NCBI GenBank assembly: GCA_023457255.1
Contig: JAEWMB010000007.1
Location: 62,001-126,000, forward strand
Length of the DNA stretch: 64,000 nt
Direction of reading: 5' to 3'
DNA from: Bacillota bacterium
GTDB taxonomy: Bacteria; Bacillota; Clostridia; Lachnospirales; Lachnospiraceae
Below the pieces are notes generated by a model. That model worked only from the letters and a program-made list of their open reading frames with translations. It was not told the origin of the DNA and ran no database searches. Shown here piece after piece: positions 45,094-54,373 of this stretch (the stretch's first letter is position 1; every line of letters starts with the position of its first letter). A program made the position numbers and the translations under genes.

Positions 45094-46677
45094 ATGAAGA
45101 AGAGAAGAAGCTGGTTATTGCCATTGGCAGGGGTTATTGTTGCGTTAGTTACTTTTTTTAATGCAAGTCCGAATGTTGTAGCAAGGTATCTGATTATAGC
45201 TACCATCGTTATCATATTGATAGGAATAGCAGCAATAATTGTCGGCTTGCTGCAGGGAAGCGGTTCGGTTGACAACGGAGAAAATTACGTGAAAGAGGAA
45301 TTTCAAAACACAGCACGAAAAAAGCTGGAGGGTATTGCAGGCTCCTTTCATAAATTAGCATCAAGCTTTGATTATATGGCTTCTCCCAAGACAGTTTTAA
45401 ATATGGAGGATATGCAGCTGGTACTGGAAGACATCAGTACAAATCTATGCAAAAACTGCAAAAAGTGCGGAGTATGCTGGGAAAAGAATTTTAATCAAAG
45501 CTATCAGGCAACATGGAATTTGCTTGAGATTGCGAAAGGAAAAGGAAATATAACAGTAGATGATATGCCGGATATGTTAAGGCTCCAATGTATTCAGGTA
45601 CCGGAGTTTGTAGAAGAGGCAAACCGCAATCTTGGCATGGCGCGGCTAAAAATGCTTTGGCATAATCGCATTGTGGAGAGCAGAGAAGCGGTTGCCGGAC
45701 AGCTTGGTGAGATAGCAAGAATTGTAAAAGATTTTTCGGGAAATCTATGTGACACCGGAGAAGTGATAGAATTAAAACGAAGAAGAATAAATCAAAAACT
45801 TCGTGTACATAGAATCAAAGTGCAGCGGATTTTGATGTTTGAACGGGAAAACCGGGGAATGGAACTGCACTTAAGAGCAAGGTGCAAAAACGGCAGGTGC
45901 ATGACAACGAAGGAGGCGGCTGTTTTAATTGGACAAGCTTTAGAAAAGCATTTTGTGCCCAGAGAAGATTCAAGGAACGTAATTGGACGGGAATACGATG
46001 ATTATGTTTTTTGTGAAGATGCTAATTTTAAAGTATTGACAGGTGTGTCCAGAGCATCAAAGAAAAAAGGAGAATTAAACGGAGACAATTTTTCCTTTCT
46101 GTATCCGGATAGCCAGGATGTTGTTATGATGCTGTCCGACGGCATGGGTAGCGGCAGCAAAGCCTGTGAAGAAAGTGAGATGGTAATTGAATTATTGGAG
46201 CAGTTTTTAGAGGCAGGATTTCGGGAAGAACCTGCAATTAAGCTTATAAATTCAGTTCTTGTTTTACGTACGGAAAATTCCATGTCTTCAACCGTAGATT
46301 TATGTATCATTAATTTATGTGCCGGTACCTGTGAGTTCGTTAAAATCGGTGCAGCGACAACATTTATAAAGAGAGATCATTTTGTCGAGACAATCAGTTC
46401 TAACAGTATGCCGGCAGGAATTCTAAATAAAGTGGATTATGACAGCAAAAGCAAAAAGCTTTATGATGGTGATTATGTTATTATGGTATCCGATGGAGTG
46501 ATTGACTGTGTGGAAGAGGAGGACAAAGAAGGGTATTTTAAGGAGTTAATAAAAAATATTCCGTTTAAGTCGCCGCAGGAGATTGCCAATGCAATTTTAT
46601 CTGCCGCCCTTGAAAGGCATGGTTATATTCCGGCAGATGATATGACAGTCTTAGTAACCGGTATTTGGAAAAAGTAA
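45094..46677 (+). CDS. spoIIE: stage II sporulation protein E, short membrane domain
   Basis: 527 residues, AAGGACGG ribosome binding site. Only two membrane segments at the N-terminus (about 8-25 and 30-52), instead of the ten in B. subtilis SpoIIE (827 residues). The central regulatory domain has the Cys cluster LCKNCKKCGVCWEKNF (about 116-131). The PP2C phosphatase domain (about 320-527) has GDNFSFLYPD, LSDGMGSGSKACEES, MVSDGVIDCVEEED and DDMTVLV. SpoIIE dephosphorylates SpoIIAA to activate sigma-F in the forespore. Identity is secure by domain and synteny; the shortened membrane part is real in this sequence, as no further upstream frame exists. Confidence 0.92.
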   Translation: MKKRRSWLLPLAGVIVALVTFFNASPNVVARYLIIATIVIILIGIAAIIVGLLQGSGSVDNGENYVKEEFQNTARKKLEGIAGSFHKLASSFDYMASPKTVLNMEDMQLVLEDISTNLCKNCKKCGVCWEKNFNQSYQATWNLLEIAKGKGNITVDDMPDMLRLQCIQVPEFVEEANRNLGMARLKMLWHNRIVESREAVAGQLGEIARIVKDFSGNLCDTGEVIELKRRRINQKLRVHRIKVQRILMFERENRGMELHLRARCKNGRCMTTKEAAVLIGQALEKHFVPREDSRNVIGREYDDYVFCEDANFKVLTGVSRASKKKGELNGDNFSFLYPDSQDVVMMLSDGMGSGSKACEESEMVIELLEQFLEAGFREEPAIKLINSVLVLRTENSMSSTVDLCIINLCAGTCEFVKIGAATTFIKRDHFVETISSNSMPAGILNKVDYDSKSKKLYDGDYVIMVSDGVIDCVEEEDKEGYFKELIKNIPFKSPQEIANAILSAALERHGYIPADDMTVLVTGIWKK

Positions 46678-46822
46678 ATTGGAAGGTTGCTATTTTATAA
46701 AAGAAGCGATAAAATACAAATAACTATCTGATAAACACAGAAATAATTAAAACACTAGGTTTAGAAATAGTCTGACTGAGAAAGACTTTAAGAGTACGTT
46801 AAGAAAGTAGTGTGAGGATGTA

Positions 46823-48256
46823 ATGATAAAGAAAGTAGAAGGCTTTATAAAAGAACAGGAGATGCTTTTACCTTTTGATACCGTGATTGCAGGGGTATCC
46901 GGAGGTGCAGATTCGGTATGTCTTTTAACTTGCCTTCACAGGCTCCGGGAACAGTATCATCTAAATCTTTATGCAGTCCATGTGAACCATATGCTGCGTG
47001 GGACGGAAGCGGATGAAGATGAAGCGTTTGTTCAAACATTATGTAAGAATCTATCCATTCCTCTGCACTGTGTTCGTGAGGACGTTAAAGAATTAGCAAT
47101 GCTTTCCGGGGCTACGATTGAAGAAGCGGGAAGAAATTTACGATACCGCAGCTTTGAACAGGAATGTGAACGTGTGAAGGGTCATAAAATAGCGGTAGCA
47201 CATAATCGAAATGATAATGCGGAAACAGTGCTATTTCATTTGTTCCGTGGAACAGGTCTAACCGGTATGACAGGGATTCCAAAAAAGCGCGGTCAGATTA
47301 TACGACCGCTTCTTTGCGTTACAAGGGAAGAAATCGAAAGCTTTCTTTCCAAAGAACAAATTCCTTATCGGACCGATAGTACAAATTTATCGCTTGATTA
47401 TACTAGAAATAAAATAAGGCTTAGTCTGCTTCCGATTGCAGCAAATGAAATTAACCAAAGGGCAGTGGAACACATTACATCGTTGTCGGATCAATTAATA
47501 GAGGTTGCAGACTATTTAGACCAAGCAGCAGAGAGAGAGTTTAAAAGGGTGGCTGTGATTTCTCCCGGCAAAGTAACATTGGAGTTAAAAGAGTTCTCAT
47601 TCTTAGAGAACATAATAAAGCGTGAAATTCTTCGTAAGGCAATCAAGTCAATTGCCGGGCTTAAGGATATTGAAACAATTCACTTAGTGGATGGAGTGAA
47701 ATTGAGTGAATGCCGGGTTGGCAAGGAAATTCATTTGCCAAATCATATTATTGTGAAGCGGGGGTATAATACTCTTGTTGTTTATGATGGTTATAAATGC
47801 TTGGATAGGAACGGCAGAGTTAATACGGACCGGTCTGTTGAAATTCCTCTTACGATTCGGAAAGAGGATACGGCCGAAAAAGCTGCGGTTCAATTGATAG
47901 ATTTTTTTGGGAAACGCCTTGAAATAAGGTTGTTTCCATATGAAAATTCCTTGACTATACCAAAAAATAGCTATACGAAATGGTATGATTATGATAAAAT
48001 AAGAGATGCTGTTGTTGTAAGAACAAGACGGGAGGGCGATTTTCTTATGATCCATCCGCAGGGAAAAACGAAAAGTTTAAAATCTTTGCTGGTTGATCAG
48101 AAAATTCCGCGAGAGGAACGGGATAAGATACCCTTGGTAGTATGTGATAGTCACGTACTTTGGGCGGTGGGTGTTCGCTCCAGTGAGGCGTATCGTATAG
48201 ATGAAGATACGAACTGGGTATTATCCGTTACCACAGACAGGCAGAAGCAAAGATAA
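46823..48256 (+). CDS. tilS: tRNA(Ile)-lysidine synthase
   Basis: 477 residues. N-terminal PP-loop ATPase motif GVSGGADSVCLL (residues about 25-36), followed by NHMLRGTEADEDE and HNRNDNAETVLFHLFRGTGL. A linker domain and the C-terminal TilS domain (VRTRREGDFLMIHPQGKTKS) follow. It converts C34 of tRNA-Ile to lysidine so that AUA is read correctly. Essential in most bacteria. Next gene hprT, as in B. subtilis. Confidence 0.95.
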   Translation: MIKKVEGFIKEQEMLLPFDTVIAGVSGGADSVCLLTCLHRLREQYHLNLYAVHVNHMLRGTEADEDEAFVQTLCKNLSIPLHCVREDVKELAMLSGATIEEAGRNLRYRSFEQECERVKGHKIAVAHNRNDNAETVLFHLFRGTGLTGMTGIPKKRGQIIRPLLCVTREEIESFLSKEQIPYRTDSTNLSLDYTRNKIRLSLLPIAANEINQRAVEHITSLSDQLIEVADYLDQAAEREFKRVAVISPGKVTLELKEFSFLENIIKREILRKAIKSIAGLKDIETIHLVDGVKLSECRVGKEIHLPNHIIVKRGYNTLVVYDGYKCLDRNGRVNTDRSVEIPLTIRKEDTAEKAAVQLIDFFGKRLEIRLFPYENSLTIPKNSYTKWYDYDKIRDAVVVRTRREGDFLMIHPQGKTKSLKSLLVDQKIPREERDKIPLVVCDSHVLWAVGVRSSEAYRIDEDTNWVLSVTTDRQKQR

Positions 48257-48275
48257 GAGAAAGAGGTGCAGTACA

Positions 48276-48800
48276 ATGGCAGAAAATATAAAAGTACTCA
48301 TATCAGAAGAGGAACTAGGTGAGAAAATCAAGGAATTAGGAGAAGAGATCAGTAAAGAATATGCAGGAAAAACTCTACATTTGATTTGTGTATTAAAGGG
48401 TGGGGTGTTCTTTATGACAGAGCTTTCTAAGCATATCACAATACCGGTAACCATTGATTTTATGTCTGTTTCCAGCTATGGAGATTCTACAGTTAGCTCC
48501 GGACGTGTTCGAATCTTAAAAGATTTGGATGAAAGCATAGAAGGACGTGAAGTTTTAGTGGTAGAAGACATTATTGACTCCGGAAGGACATTATCCTATT
48601 TATTAGACTTATTAAAAAACCGTCAACCTAGCAGTTTAAAGCTTTGCACACTTTTGGATAAGCCGAGCAGAAGAGAGGTTGAAGTTAATGTAGACTATAC
48701 GGGCTTTCAGATTCCAGATGATTTTGTTGTTGGTTATGGGCTGGATTATGCTCAGATTTATAGAAATCTTCCATATATTGGAGTGGTTCAAGCAGAATAA
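48276..48800 (+). CDS. hprT: hypoxanthine-guanine phosphoribosyltransferase
   Basis: 174 residues from the ATG at 48276 (AGAGGTG upstream), 19 bases after tilS. PRTase motifs: LKGGVFFMTEL, SYGDSTVSSGRV flexible loop and VLVVEDIIDSGRTLSYL PRPP-binding loop, then PDDFVVGYGLDYAQIYRNLP. It salvages hypoxanthine and guanine to IMP and GMP using PRPP, the product of Prs. In Bacillus HprT also partners with TilS and affects ftsH expression; the same order is conserved here. Confidence 0.95.
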   Translation: MAENIKVLISEEELGEKIKELGEEISKEYAGKTLHLICVLKGGVFFMTELSKHITIPVTIDFMSVSSYGDSTVSSGRVRILKDLDESIEGREVLVVEDIIDSGRTLSYLLDLLKNRQPSSLKLCTLLDKPSRREVEVNVDYTGFQIPDDFVVGYGLDYAQIYRNLPYIGVVQAE

Positions 48801-48818
48801 CATAAAGGAGGTTTTGTA

Positions 48819-50648
48819 TTGAAAAAGTCGATGAGGGGATATGGCTTTTATGTTATTATCCTACTAATTATCATCTCAGCGGTTTATCTGTCTGAGAGTT
48901 TTGCAAACAATGGAACTGAAAAACACAGCTATGTGGACTATATAGCTGATTTACAAGGCGGTTCGGTAGCGTCTGTTGACATCTTTCAGAATGAAGAAGC
49001 TCCGACCGGCCGTGTGCGGGTTAATTTCTCAGATGGAAAAAATTATACCATTTATGTAACAAGTGTCGAAGCGGCGAAGTCGGATGCATTAGCTAACAAT
49101 GTTGCACCTTACGTACATGATATAGAAAAGCCAAGCTGGTTTTTAACCAGTGTGCTGCCTTATTTAATTGGTTTTGTAATTATTATTTTAATGTTTTCCT
49201 TCCTAACCAGCCAAGTGAGCGGTGGAGGCGGCGGTAATAACAAGGTAATGAACTTTGGTAAGAGCCGCGCAAAGATGACAATGGATGAAGGGAAAAATAC
49301 TACCTTTAAAAATGTAGCGGGTCTGGCCGAAGAGAAAGAAGAACTAAAAGAAATCGTTGATTTCTTAAAGAACCCTAAGAAATTTATTCAGGTGGGTGCT
49401 CGTATTCCTAAGGGCGTATTACTAGAGGGGCCGCCTGGAACCGGTAAGACTTTATTGGCAAAAGCAGTAGCTGGTGAAGCAGGAGTTCCATTCTTCTCGA
49501 TTTCCGGTTCTGATTTCGTAGAGATGTTTGTCGGTGTTGGTGCATCCCGTGTCCGTGACTTATTCTCCGAGGCAAAGAAAAACAGCCCATGTATTATCTT
49601 TATCGATGAGATTGATGCTGTTGCCAGAAGAAGAGGTACCGGTATGGGCGGCGGCCACGACGAGAGAGAACAGACCTTAAATCAGTTACTTGTTGAGATG
49701 GATGGCTTTGGTGCCAACGAAGGAATAATTGTTATGGCGGCTACCAACCGTGTGGATATTCTTGATCCTGCAATCCTTCGTCCGGGACGTTTTGACCGAA
49801 AGGTATTGGTAGGCAGACCGGATGTGAAGGGCAGAGAAGAAATACTTACGGTTCATGCAAAGAATAAGCCGCTTGGTGATGATGTTGACTTAAAGCAAGT
49901 GGCTCAGACGACCGCTGGATTTACCGGTGCTGATTTGGAGAATTTATTAAATGAAGCAGCGATTAGTGCTGCGAAAGAGGATAGAAGTTTTATTCTAAGT
50001 GAAGATATTAAGAAATCCTTCATTAAGGTTGGAATTGGTACTGAGAAGAAGAGCCGTGTCATTACAGACAAAGAGAAGAAGATTACGGCCTATCATGAAG
50101 CAGGTCATGCGATTTTATTCCATGTATTGCCTGATGTTGGACCGGTTTATACGATATCTATTATTCCTACAGGCGGAGCTGCAGGTTATACAATGCCGCT
50201 TCCGGAAAAAGATGAGATGTTTAATACTCGTGGCAAGATGCGTCAAGATATCATTGTAAGCCTTGGTGGCAGAATTGCGGAAGAATTGATTTTCGATGAT
50301 ATCACTACGGGTGCTTCTCAAGATATTAAGATGGCAACTAAGACTGCACGCAGTATGGTAACTCGCTACGGTTTCACAGACAGTATCGGTATGGTGAACT
50401 ACGAGAATGATGATGAAGAAGTATTTATCGGAAGAGACCTCGCCCATACTAAGAATATGAGTGAAGCGGTTGCAAGTAAGATTGATGAAGAAGTGAAGAA
50501 AATCATTGACGACTGCTATAAAGAAGCAAAGCGGATTCTTGCAGAACATATACATGTACTTCATTCCTGTGCGGAACGCTTAATTGAAAAAGAGCGTATT
50601 ACAAGAGAAGAGTTTGAAGCTTTGTTTGAGGTGCCGGAGGCAGTGTAA
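48819..50648 (+). CDS. ftsH: ATP-dependent zinc metalloprotease FtsH
   Basis: 609 residues, TTG start with AAAGGAGG 7 bases upstream. Two membrane segments (about 8-26 and 108-128) with an extracytoplasmic domain between, then AAA domain: Walker [20 protein letters not shown], Walker [14 protein letters not shown] with RPGRFDRKV. The peptidase has zinc site HEAGH and the third ligand in ITTGASQDI. Degrades unfolded and regulatory membrane and cytosolic proteins. In B. subtilis it is needed for sporulation. Last gene of the conserved block; terminator at 50784-50815. Confidence 0.97.
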   Translation: MKKSMRGYGFYVIILLIIISAVYLSESFANNGTEKHSYVDYIADLQGGSVASVDIFQNEEAPTGRVRVNFSDGKNYTIYVTSVEAAKSDALANNVAPYVHDIEKPSWFLTSVLPYLIGFVIIILMFSFLTSQVSGGGGGNNKVMNFGKSRAKMTMDEGKNTTFKNVAGLAEEKEELKEIVDFLKNPKKFIQVGARIPKGVLLEGPPGTGKTLLAKAVAGEAGVPFFSISGSDFVEMFVGVGASRVRDLFSEAKKNSPCIIFIDEIDAVARRRGTGMGGGHDEREQTLNQLLVEMDGFGANEGIIVMAATNRVDILDPAILRPGRFDRKVLVGRPDVKGREEILTVHAKNKPLGDDVDLKQVAQTTAGFTGADLENLLNEAAISAAKEDRSFILSEDIKKSFIKVGIGTEKKSRVITDKEKKITAYHEAGHAILFHVLPDVGPVYTISIIPTGGAAGYTMPLPEKDEMFNTRGKMRQDIIVSLGGRIAEELIFDDITTGASQDIKMATKTARSMVTRYGFTDSIGMVNYENDDEEVFIGRDLAHTKNMSEAVASKIDEEVKKIIDDCYKEAKRILAEHIHVLHSCAERLIEKERITREEFEALFEVPEAV

Positions 50649-50783
50649 AACTGTAGCAATAAGGCCTGTAATTTGTTGTAGTGTAGGAGATTCCGTGTAT
50701 CATATCTTATTAAGAGGATAAAGATGATACTTTGAGAGCAGTTCAATGAACGAGTATGAATATATGAATATTAGATAAAAACC

Positions 50784-50815
50784 AGGCAGGAGCTGTTATG
50801 TTTCCTGCCTTTTTA
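50784..50815 (+). terminator. terminator after ftsH
   Basis: AGGCAGGA / TCCTGCCT 8-bp stem, 11-base loop, then TTTTTA. Between here and 51040 there is no recognisable feature. Confidence 0.88.
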
Positions 50816-51040
50816 TATATCAGATATTTCTAATTCGCTTGAATTGAAATAAGAAGAATTTATAAGTACCATCGTCATGGTGTAAGGGATTGGTTCATAT
50901 TTAAGAAATTAGTTTATATAATAAAAGTTTTGAGTACATGGTTGATATAAGGGGCGCCGATTAGAGACAGCCAAAGTTCATTGAAGAAGTAACAGAGTAA
51001 AAAAGTGATAGAAATAATTCAGGGAAGAGAGTACACATAC

Positions 51041-51313
51041 ATGGTGAAAAGTATGGAAATACAAATACGTCCTTATCAAAAAGACGATTGCAGGGAAATG
51101 TCGGAACTATTCTATCAAACCGTTCATAATATAAATGCGAGGGACTACTCTCTGGAGCAAAGAAACGTCTGGGCTACACATGCTTCTATTACTGCAAAGC
51201 CATTCTTTCTTAAACGGGGATATCATGCTGTAAAGGAGCAGCAGGTGATAAGAGCAGGGATTTCTTTAACCAACTATGTGATGGTATTAAGGAAAGATAA
51301 TCCGGATCAGTAA
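51041..51313 (+). pseudogene. GNAT acetyltransferase with internal in-frame deletion
   Basis: The frame begins MVKSMEIQIRPYQKDDCREM and SELFYQTVHNINARDY, the start of a YafP-type GNAT acetyltransferase. It then passes from LEQRNVWAT directly to HASITAKPFFLKRGYHAVKE and ends NYVMVLRK, which is the family's C-terminal strand region. About 60 residues with the acetyl-CoA-binding motif are missing, so the protein cannot bind the cofactor normally. Probably an inactive remnant left by a deletion. Weak ribosome binding site. Confidence 0.68.
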
Positions 51314-51482
51314 GAGATATGCTGCTAAAAATAGAGCAGACACAAAAGGCAACTTTATCCATGGTGGAATCTGTCACAATTTACGTACCATAACTAGAAA
51401 GAATCGAAAACGATTGGCACTTTTACTAAAAAGAATTTTAAATTATTGTAAACTTTGTGCACACTTAATTGTTGCCTCATGC

Positions 51483-51595
51483 TATACTAATAATCGTAAA
51501 CCCCAATACATTATATAGTTTTTGCTACACCCCATAAGTAACAAAAATACCTTCTCCGAAAAGGACAGCACCCGTGAAGCTGTCCTTTTTACTTT
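51483..51595 (+). ncRNA. candidate small RNA with extended -10 promoter and terminator
   Basis: TGCTATACT at 51481-51488 is a good extended -10. It is followed by about 95 bases without an open frame, ending in the strong hairpin AAAAGGACAGC / GCTGTCCTTTT (51559-51569 and 51579-51589) with T-run. A GTAAAC...CCCC-rich segment lies between. The unit is self-contained in a 410-base gene-free gap. No match to a known RNA family is recognised. Confidence 0.4.
51559..51592 (+). terminator. strong terminator in the gap before the GH13 gene
   Basis: 11-bp stem AAAAGGACAGC / GCTGTCCTTTT, 9-base loop, T-run. It ends either the GNAT remnant transcript or the candidate small RNA. Confidence 0.88.
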
Positions 51596-51724
51596 GTAGG
51601 AATAAGTCCGTTGGTGGCTTGTTTCCGAGATTTGTGCGTTTGGTTTTTATTGTATTTGTGTTGATTATCATATAAAATATAGGTACTGGGTTATGCAATG
51701 CTTAAATGGAGTGATGGAGTAATC

Positions 51725-53851
51725 ATGAGGAATGACGAGCAGGTTAGAGAAGAGAGAGTAGAAGACGGAACGTTAGAAGCGGCCCCTTTTTGTAAAGAGG
51801 CTGTTTTTAGTGATGGAACTATATTATACCGAAGTCCGCAGGAACCGAATCTTTTTGAGGATGTGAAAATTCGTATCCGAGTTTTGCATAACAATGTGGA
51901 TGAAGTATGGCTGATAACCAAGAACCAAAAACTTCTCATGAAACTATGGCGTACGGAAGGTCTGTTTGATTACTACGAGGTAGTATTAGAGTTAAAGGAA
52001 AACCGGGAAGTTTATTATTTTGAGCTGGTAAAGGGTGATAGACCTTGTTATTATAACAGCGATGGTGTGGTAGAAGGCATTGCACCCGACAAAGAATTTA
52101 CCATACTTGCCGGGTATAAAACTCCGGATTGGGCAAAGGGTGCGGTATTTTATCAGATATTTGTAGATCGTTTCCATAACGGGGATGTGTCAAATGATGT
52201 GTTAGACAATGAGTATCATTACATAGGAGGCAGTGCAGCACGGATTTTAGACTGGAATAAGTATCCGGCTGTGAATGGAGTAAGGGAATTTTACGGCGGA
52301 GATTTAGCGGGTGTAATAAAGAAATTAGATTATCTAGAGGACTTAGGGATTGATGCGATCTATATGAATCCTATTTTTGTCTCACCCTCTAATCATAAAT
52401 ATGATATACAGGATTATGATTTTGTAGACCCTCACTTTGGAGTTATTAAGGGGGATGAAGGGGAAGTACTTAACTTGCCTGCTCAGAGCAATAAGGAAGC
52501 AACCAGGTATATGAAAAGAGTAACGAATTTTGAAAATCTTGCGGCTTCGAATGAATTATTTCAGACTTTAGTAAAAGAAGCACATCGGCGTGGCATCAGA
52601 ATAATTCTCGATGGGGTTTTTAATCATTGTGGGTCTTTTAATAAGTGGCTTGACCGTGAGCTGATTTATGAAGATGCAAAAGGCTTTGAAAAAGGAGCCT
52701 TTGTATCGAAGGAAAGCCCATACCATACGTTTTTTCAGTTTCGGAAGGACGCCTGGCCGTATAATGCGACTTATGACGGTTGGTGGGGATATGATACATT
52801 GCCGAAGTTAAATTATGAGAAATCGCAAAAACTTAGAGAATATATAATGGAAATTGCGAAGAAGTGGGTTTCACCTCCCTTTTTAGCAGACGGTTGGAGA
52901 CTTGATGTAGCTGCTGATTTGGGCTATACCGCAGAGTATAATCATTACTTCTGGAAGGAGTTTCGAAAGGCAGTAAAAGAAGCAAATCCGGATGCTCTTA
53001 TCTTGGCGGAGCACTATGGAGATCCCTCGGAATGGCTGCAGGGGAATGAGTGGGATTCTGTAATGAATTATGATGCTTTTATGGAGCCTGTGACTTGGTT
53101 TTTTACAGGAATGGAAAAACATAGTGATTATTACCGAGAGGATATGCTTTCCAATCACACTGATTTTATTAGTGCAATGAATCATTTTATGAGAAAGTTT
53201 CAGCCTCAATCCCTGCACGTAGCAATGAATGAGCTCTCCAATCATGACCACTCGAGATTTCTAACACGTACGAATCGAAGAGTTGGCCGGGTGAACAGTG
53301 TGGGAGCTAGAGCAGCAGAGGAAGGAATTCAGATGGCCGTGATGAGAGAAGCAGTTGTGCTTCAGATGACTTGGCCCGGGGCACCAACCATTTATTATGG
53401 GGATGAAGCCGGTGTTTGCGGCTGGACTGATCCGGATAATCGAAGAACTTATCCTTGGGGGAATGAGAACAAAGAGTTGATTCGCTTTCATAAGGAACTG
53501 ATACGATTAAGAAAATCCTATCAAGCACTAAAGGTCGGTTCCCTGAAGTTTTTAACCTCCTTTCATGGAGTGCTTACTTATGGGCGATTTGATTTAGAGG
53601 ATCAGTTTCTAATTCTCTTAAACAACAATGATTATGAAGTAACAGTGTCAGTCCCGGTTTGGGAAATCGGTATTCCATACGATGTTCCTATGGTCCGCAT
53701 GTTTGCTACTGATAATTCCGGTTTTGCGGTGGATGCTAAGGTGTACTATCCTGAGCAAGGAGAATTAACATTAAAGTTAAAAGCACATTCCAGTATAATA
53801 GCAAAGAATTATCCCAAAAGGCTGATGTATTTAAATCAAAGATTATTTTAA
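51725..53851 (+). CDS. glycoside hydrolase family 13 (cyclomaltodextrinase/neopullulanase-like)
   Basis: 708 residues from the ATG at 51725 (GGAG 5 bases upstream); an ATG nine codons earlier is less supported. No signal peptide, so cytoplasmic. The N-terminal beta domain (to about 125) resembles CBM34. The (beta/alpha)8 barrel shows the four GH13 regions: DGVFNHCG, WRLDVAAD (nucleophile Asp), ILAEHYGDPSEW (acid/base Glu) and NELSNHDHSRF. A C-terminal beta domain follows. Enzymes of this kind open cyclodextrins and shorten maltodextrins. It may process imported dextrins or glycogen made by GlgCD. Exact specificity unknown. Confidence 0.92.
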   Translation: MRNDEQVREERVEDGTLEAAPFCKEAVFSDGTILYRSPQEPNLFEDVKIRIRVLHNNVDEVWLITKNQKLLMKLWRTEGLFDYYEVVLELKENREVYYFELVKGDRPCYYNSDGVVEGIAPDKEFTILAGYKTPDWAKGAVFYQIFVDRFHNGDVSNDVLDNEYHYIGGSAARILDWNKYPAVNGVREFYGGDLAGVIKKLDYLEDLGIDAIYMNPIFVSPSNHKYDIQDYDFVDPHFGVIKGDEGEVLNLPAQSNKEATRYMKRVTNFENLAASNELFQTLVKEAHRRGIRIILDGVFNHCGSFNKWLDRELIYEDAKGFEKGAFVSKESPYHTFFQFRKDAWPYNATYDGWWGYDTLPKLNYEKSQKLREYIMEIAKKWVSPPFLADGWRLDVAADLGYTAEYNHYFWKEFRKAVKEANPDALILAEHYGDPSEWLQGNEWDSVMNYDAFMEPVTWFFTGMEKHSDYYREDMLSNHTDFISAMNHFMRKFQPQSLHVAMNELSNHDHSRFLTRTNRRVGRVNSVGARAAEEGIQMAVMREAVVLQMTWPGAPTIYYGDEAGVCGWTDPDNRRTYPWGNENKELIRFHKELIRLRKSYQALKVGSLKFLTSFHGVLTYGRFDLEDQFLILLNNNDYEVTVSVPVWEIGIPYDVPMVRMFATDNSGFAVDAKVYYPEQGELTLKLKAHSSIIAKNYPKRLMYLNQRLF

Positions 53852-53869
53852 TTTTTTTTCAATAAGGGC

Positions 53870-53898
53870 TTGTACTATGAAAATAATTGTGCTATAAT
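53870..53898 (+). promoter_or_regulatory. promoter of the tRNA-Tyr/tRNA-Leu unit
   Basis: TTGTAC (53870-53875), 17-base spacer, TATAAT (53893-53898), 19 bases before tRNA-Tyr. Confidence 0.75.
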
Positions 53899-53917
53899 CA
53901 ATCCTTGTCAGTACCAT

Positions 53918-53999
53918 GGATGGGTTCCCGAGTGGCCAAAGGGGGCAGACTGTAAATCTGTTAGCGACGCTTTCGAAGGTTCGAATCCTTCTCCATCCA
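53918..53999 (+). tRNA. tRNA-Tyr (GTA)
   Basis: 82 bases, class II with a long variable arm. Acceptor GGATGGG / TCCATCC, anticodon stem CAGAC-loop with GTA at 53952-53954, T-arm GGTTCGAATCC. CCA not encoded. Confidence 0.95.
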
Positions 54000-54003
54000 C
54001 TTT

Positions 54004-54089
54004 GCCGGCGTGGCGGAACTGGCAGACGCACAGGACTTAAAATCCTGCGGGACTAATCTCCCGTACCGGTTCGATTCCGGTCGCCGGCA
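54004..54089 (+). tRNA. tRNA-Leu (TAA)
   Basis: 86 bases, class II. Acceptor GCCGGCG / CGCCGGC perfect, anticodon stem CAGGA/TCCTG with TAA at 54038-54040, variable arm CGGGACTAATCTCCCG, T-arm GGTTCGATTCC. Only 4 bases after tRNA-Tyr, so co-transcribed. Confidence 0.95.
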
Positions 54090-54150
54090 TCTAATAACTG
54101 GCTGTAAGTTCTCTTGATTTTAGATAAGAGGAAGTTATTAAAATAATTTA

Positions 54151-54179
54151 TTGCCAAAATTAGAATTGTGCCTTATAAT
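54151..54179 (+). promoter_or_regulatory. promoter of tRNA-Gly
   Basis: TTGCCA (54151-54156), 17-base spacer, TATAAT (54174-54179), about 88 bases before tRNA-Gly. Confidence 0.7.
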
Positions 54180-54266
54180 CAAATTATTGGTGAAATAGGC
54201 GCATCACATATCAGACTATGGTAGAAACAAATAAGAGATAATAGTTATCTCGAACATAATTCACAC

Positions 54267-54337
54267 GCGGGTGTAGTTCAATGGTAGAACACTAGCCTTC
54301 CAAGCTAGATACGTGGGTTCGATTCCCATCACCCGCT
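54267..54337 (+). tRNA. tRNA-Gly (TCC)
   Basis: 71 bases. Acceptor GCGGGTG / CACCCGC perfect, D-arm TAGTTCAATGGTAGAAC, anticodon stem CTAGC/GCTAG with TCC at 54299-54301, T-arm GGGTTCGATTCCC. A T-run follows directly. Confidence 0.95.
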
Positions 54338-54373
54338 TTTTTTGTATGCAAAAATATGGGAAAGGAGCCAGCC

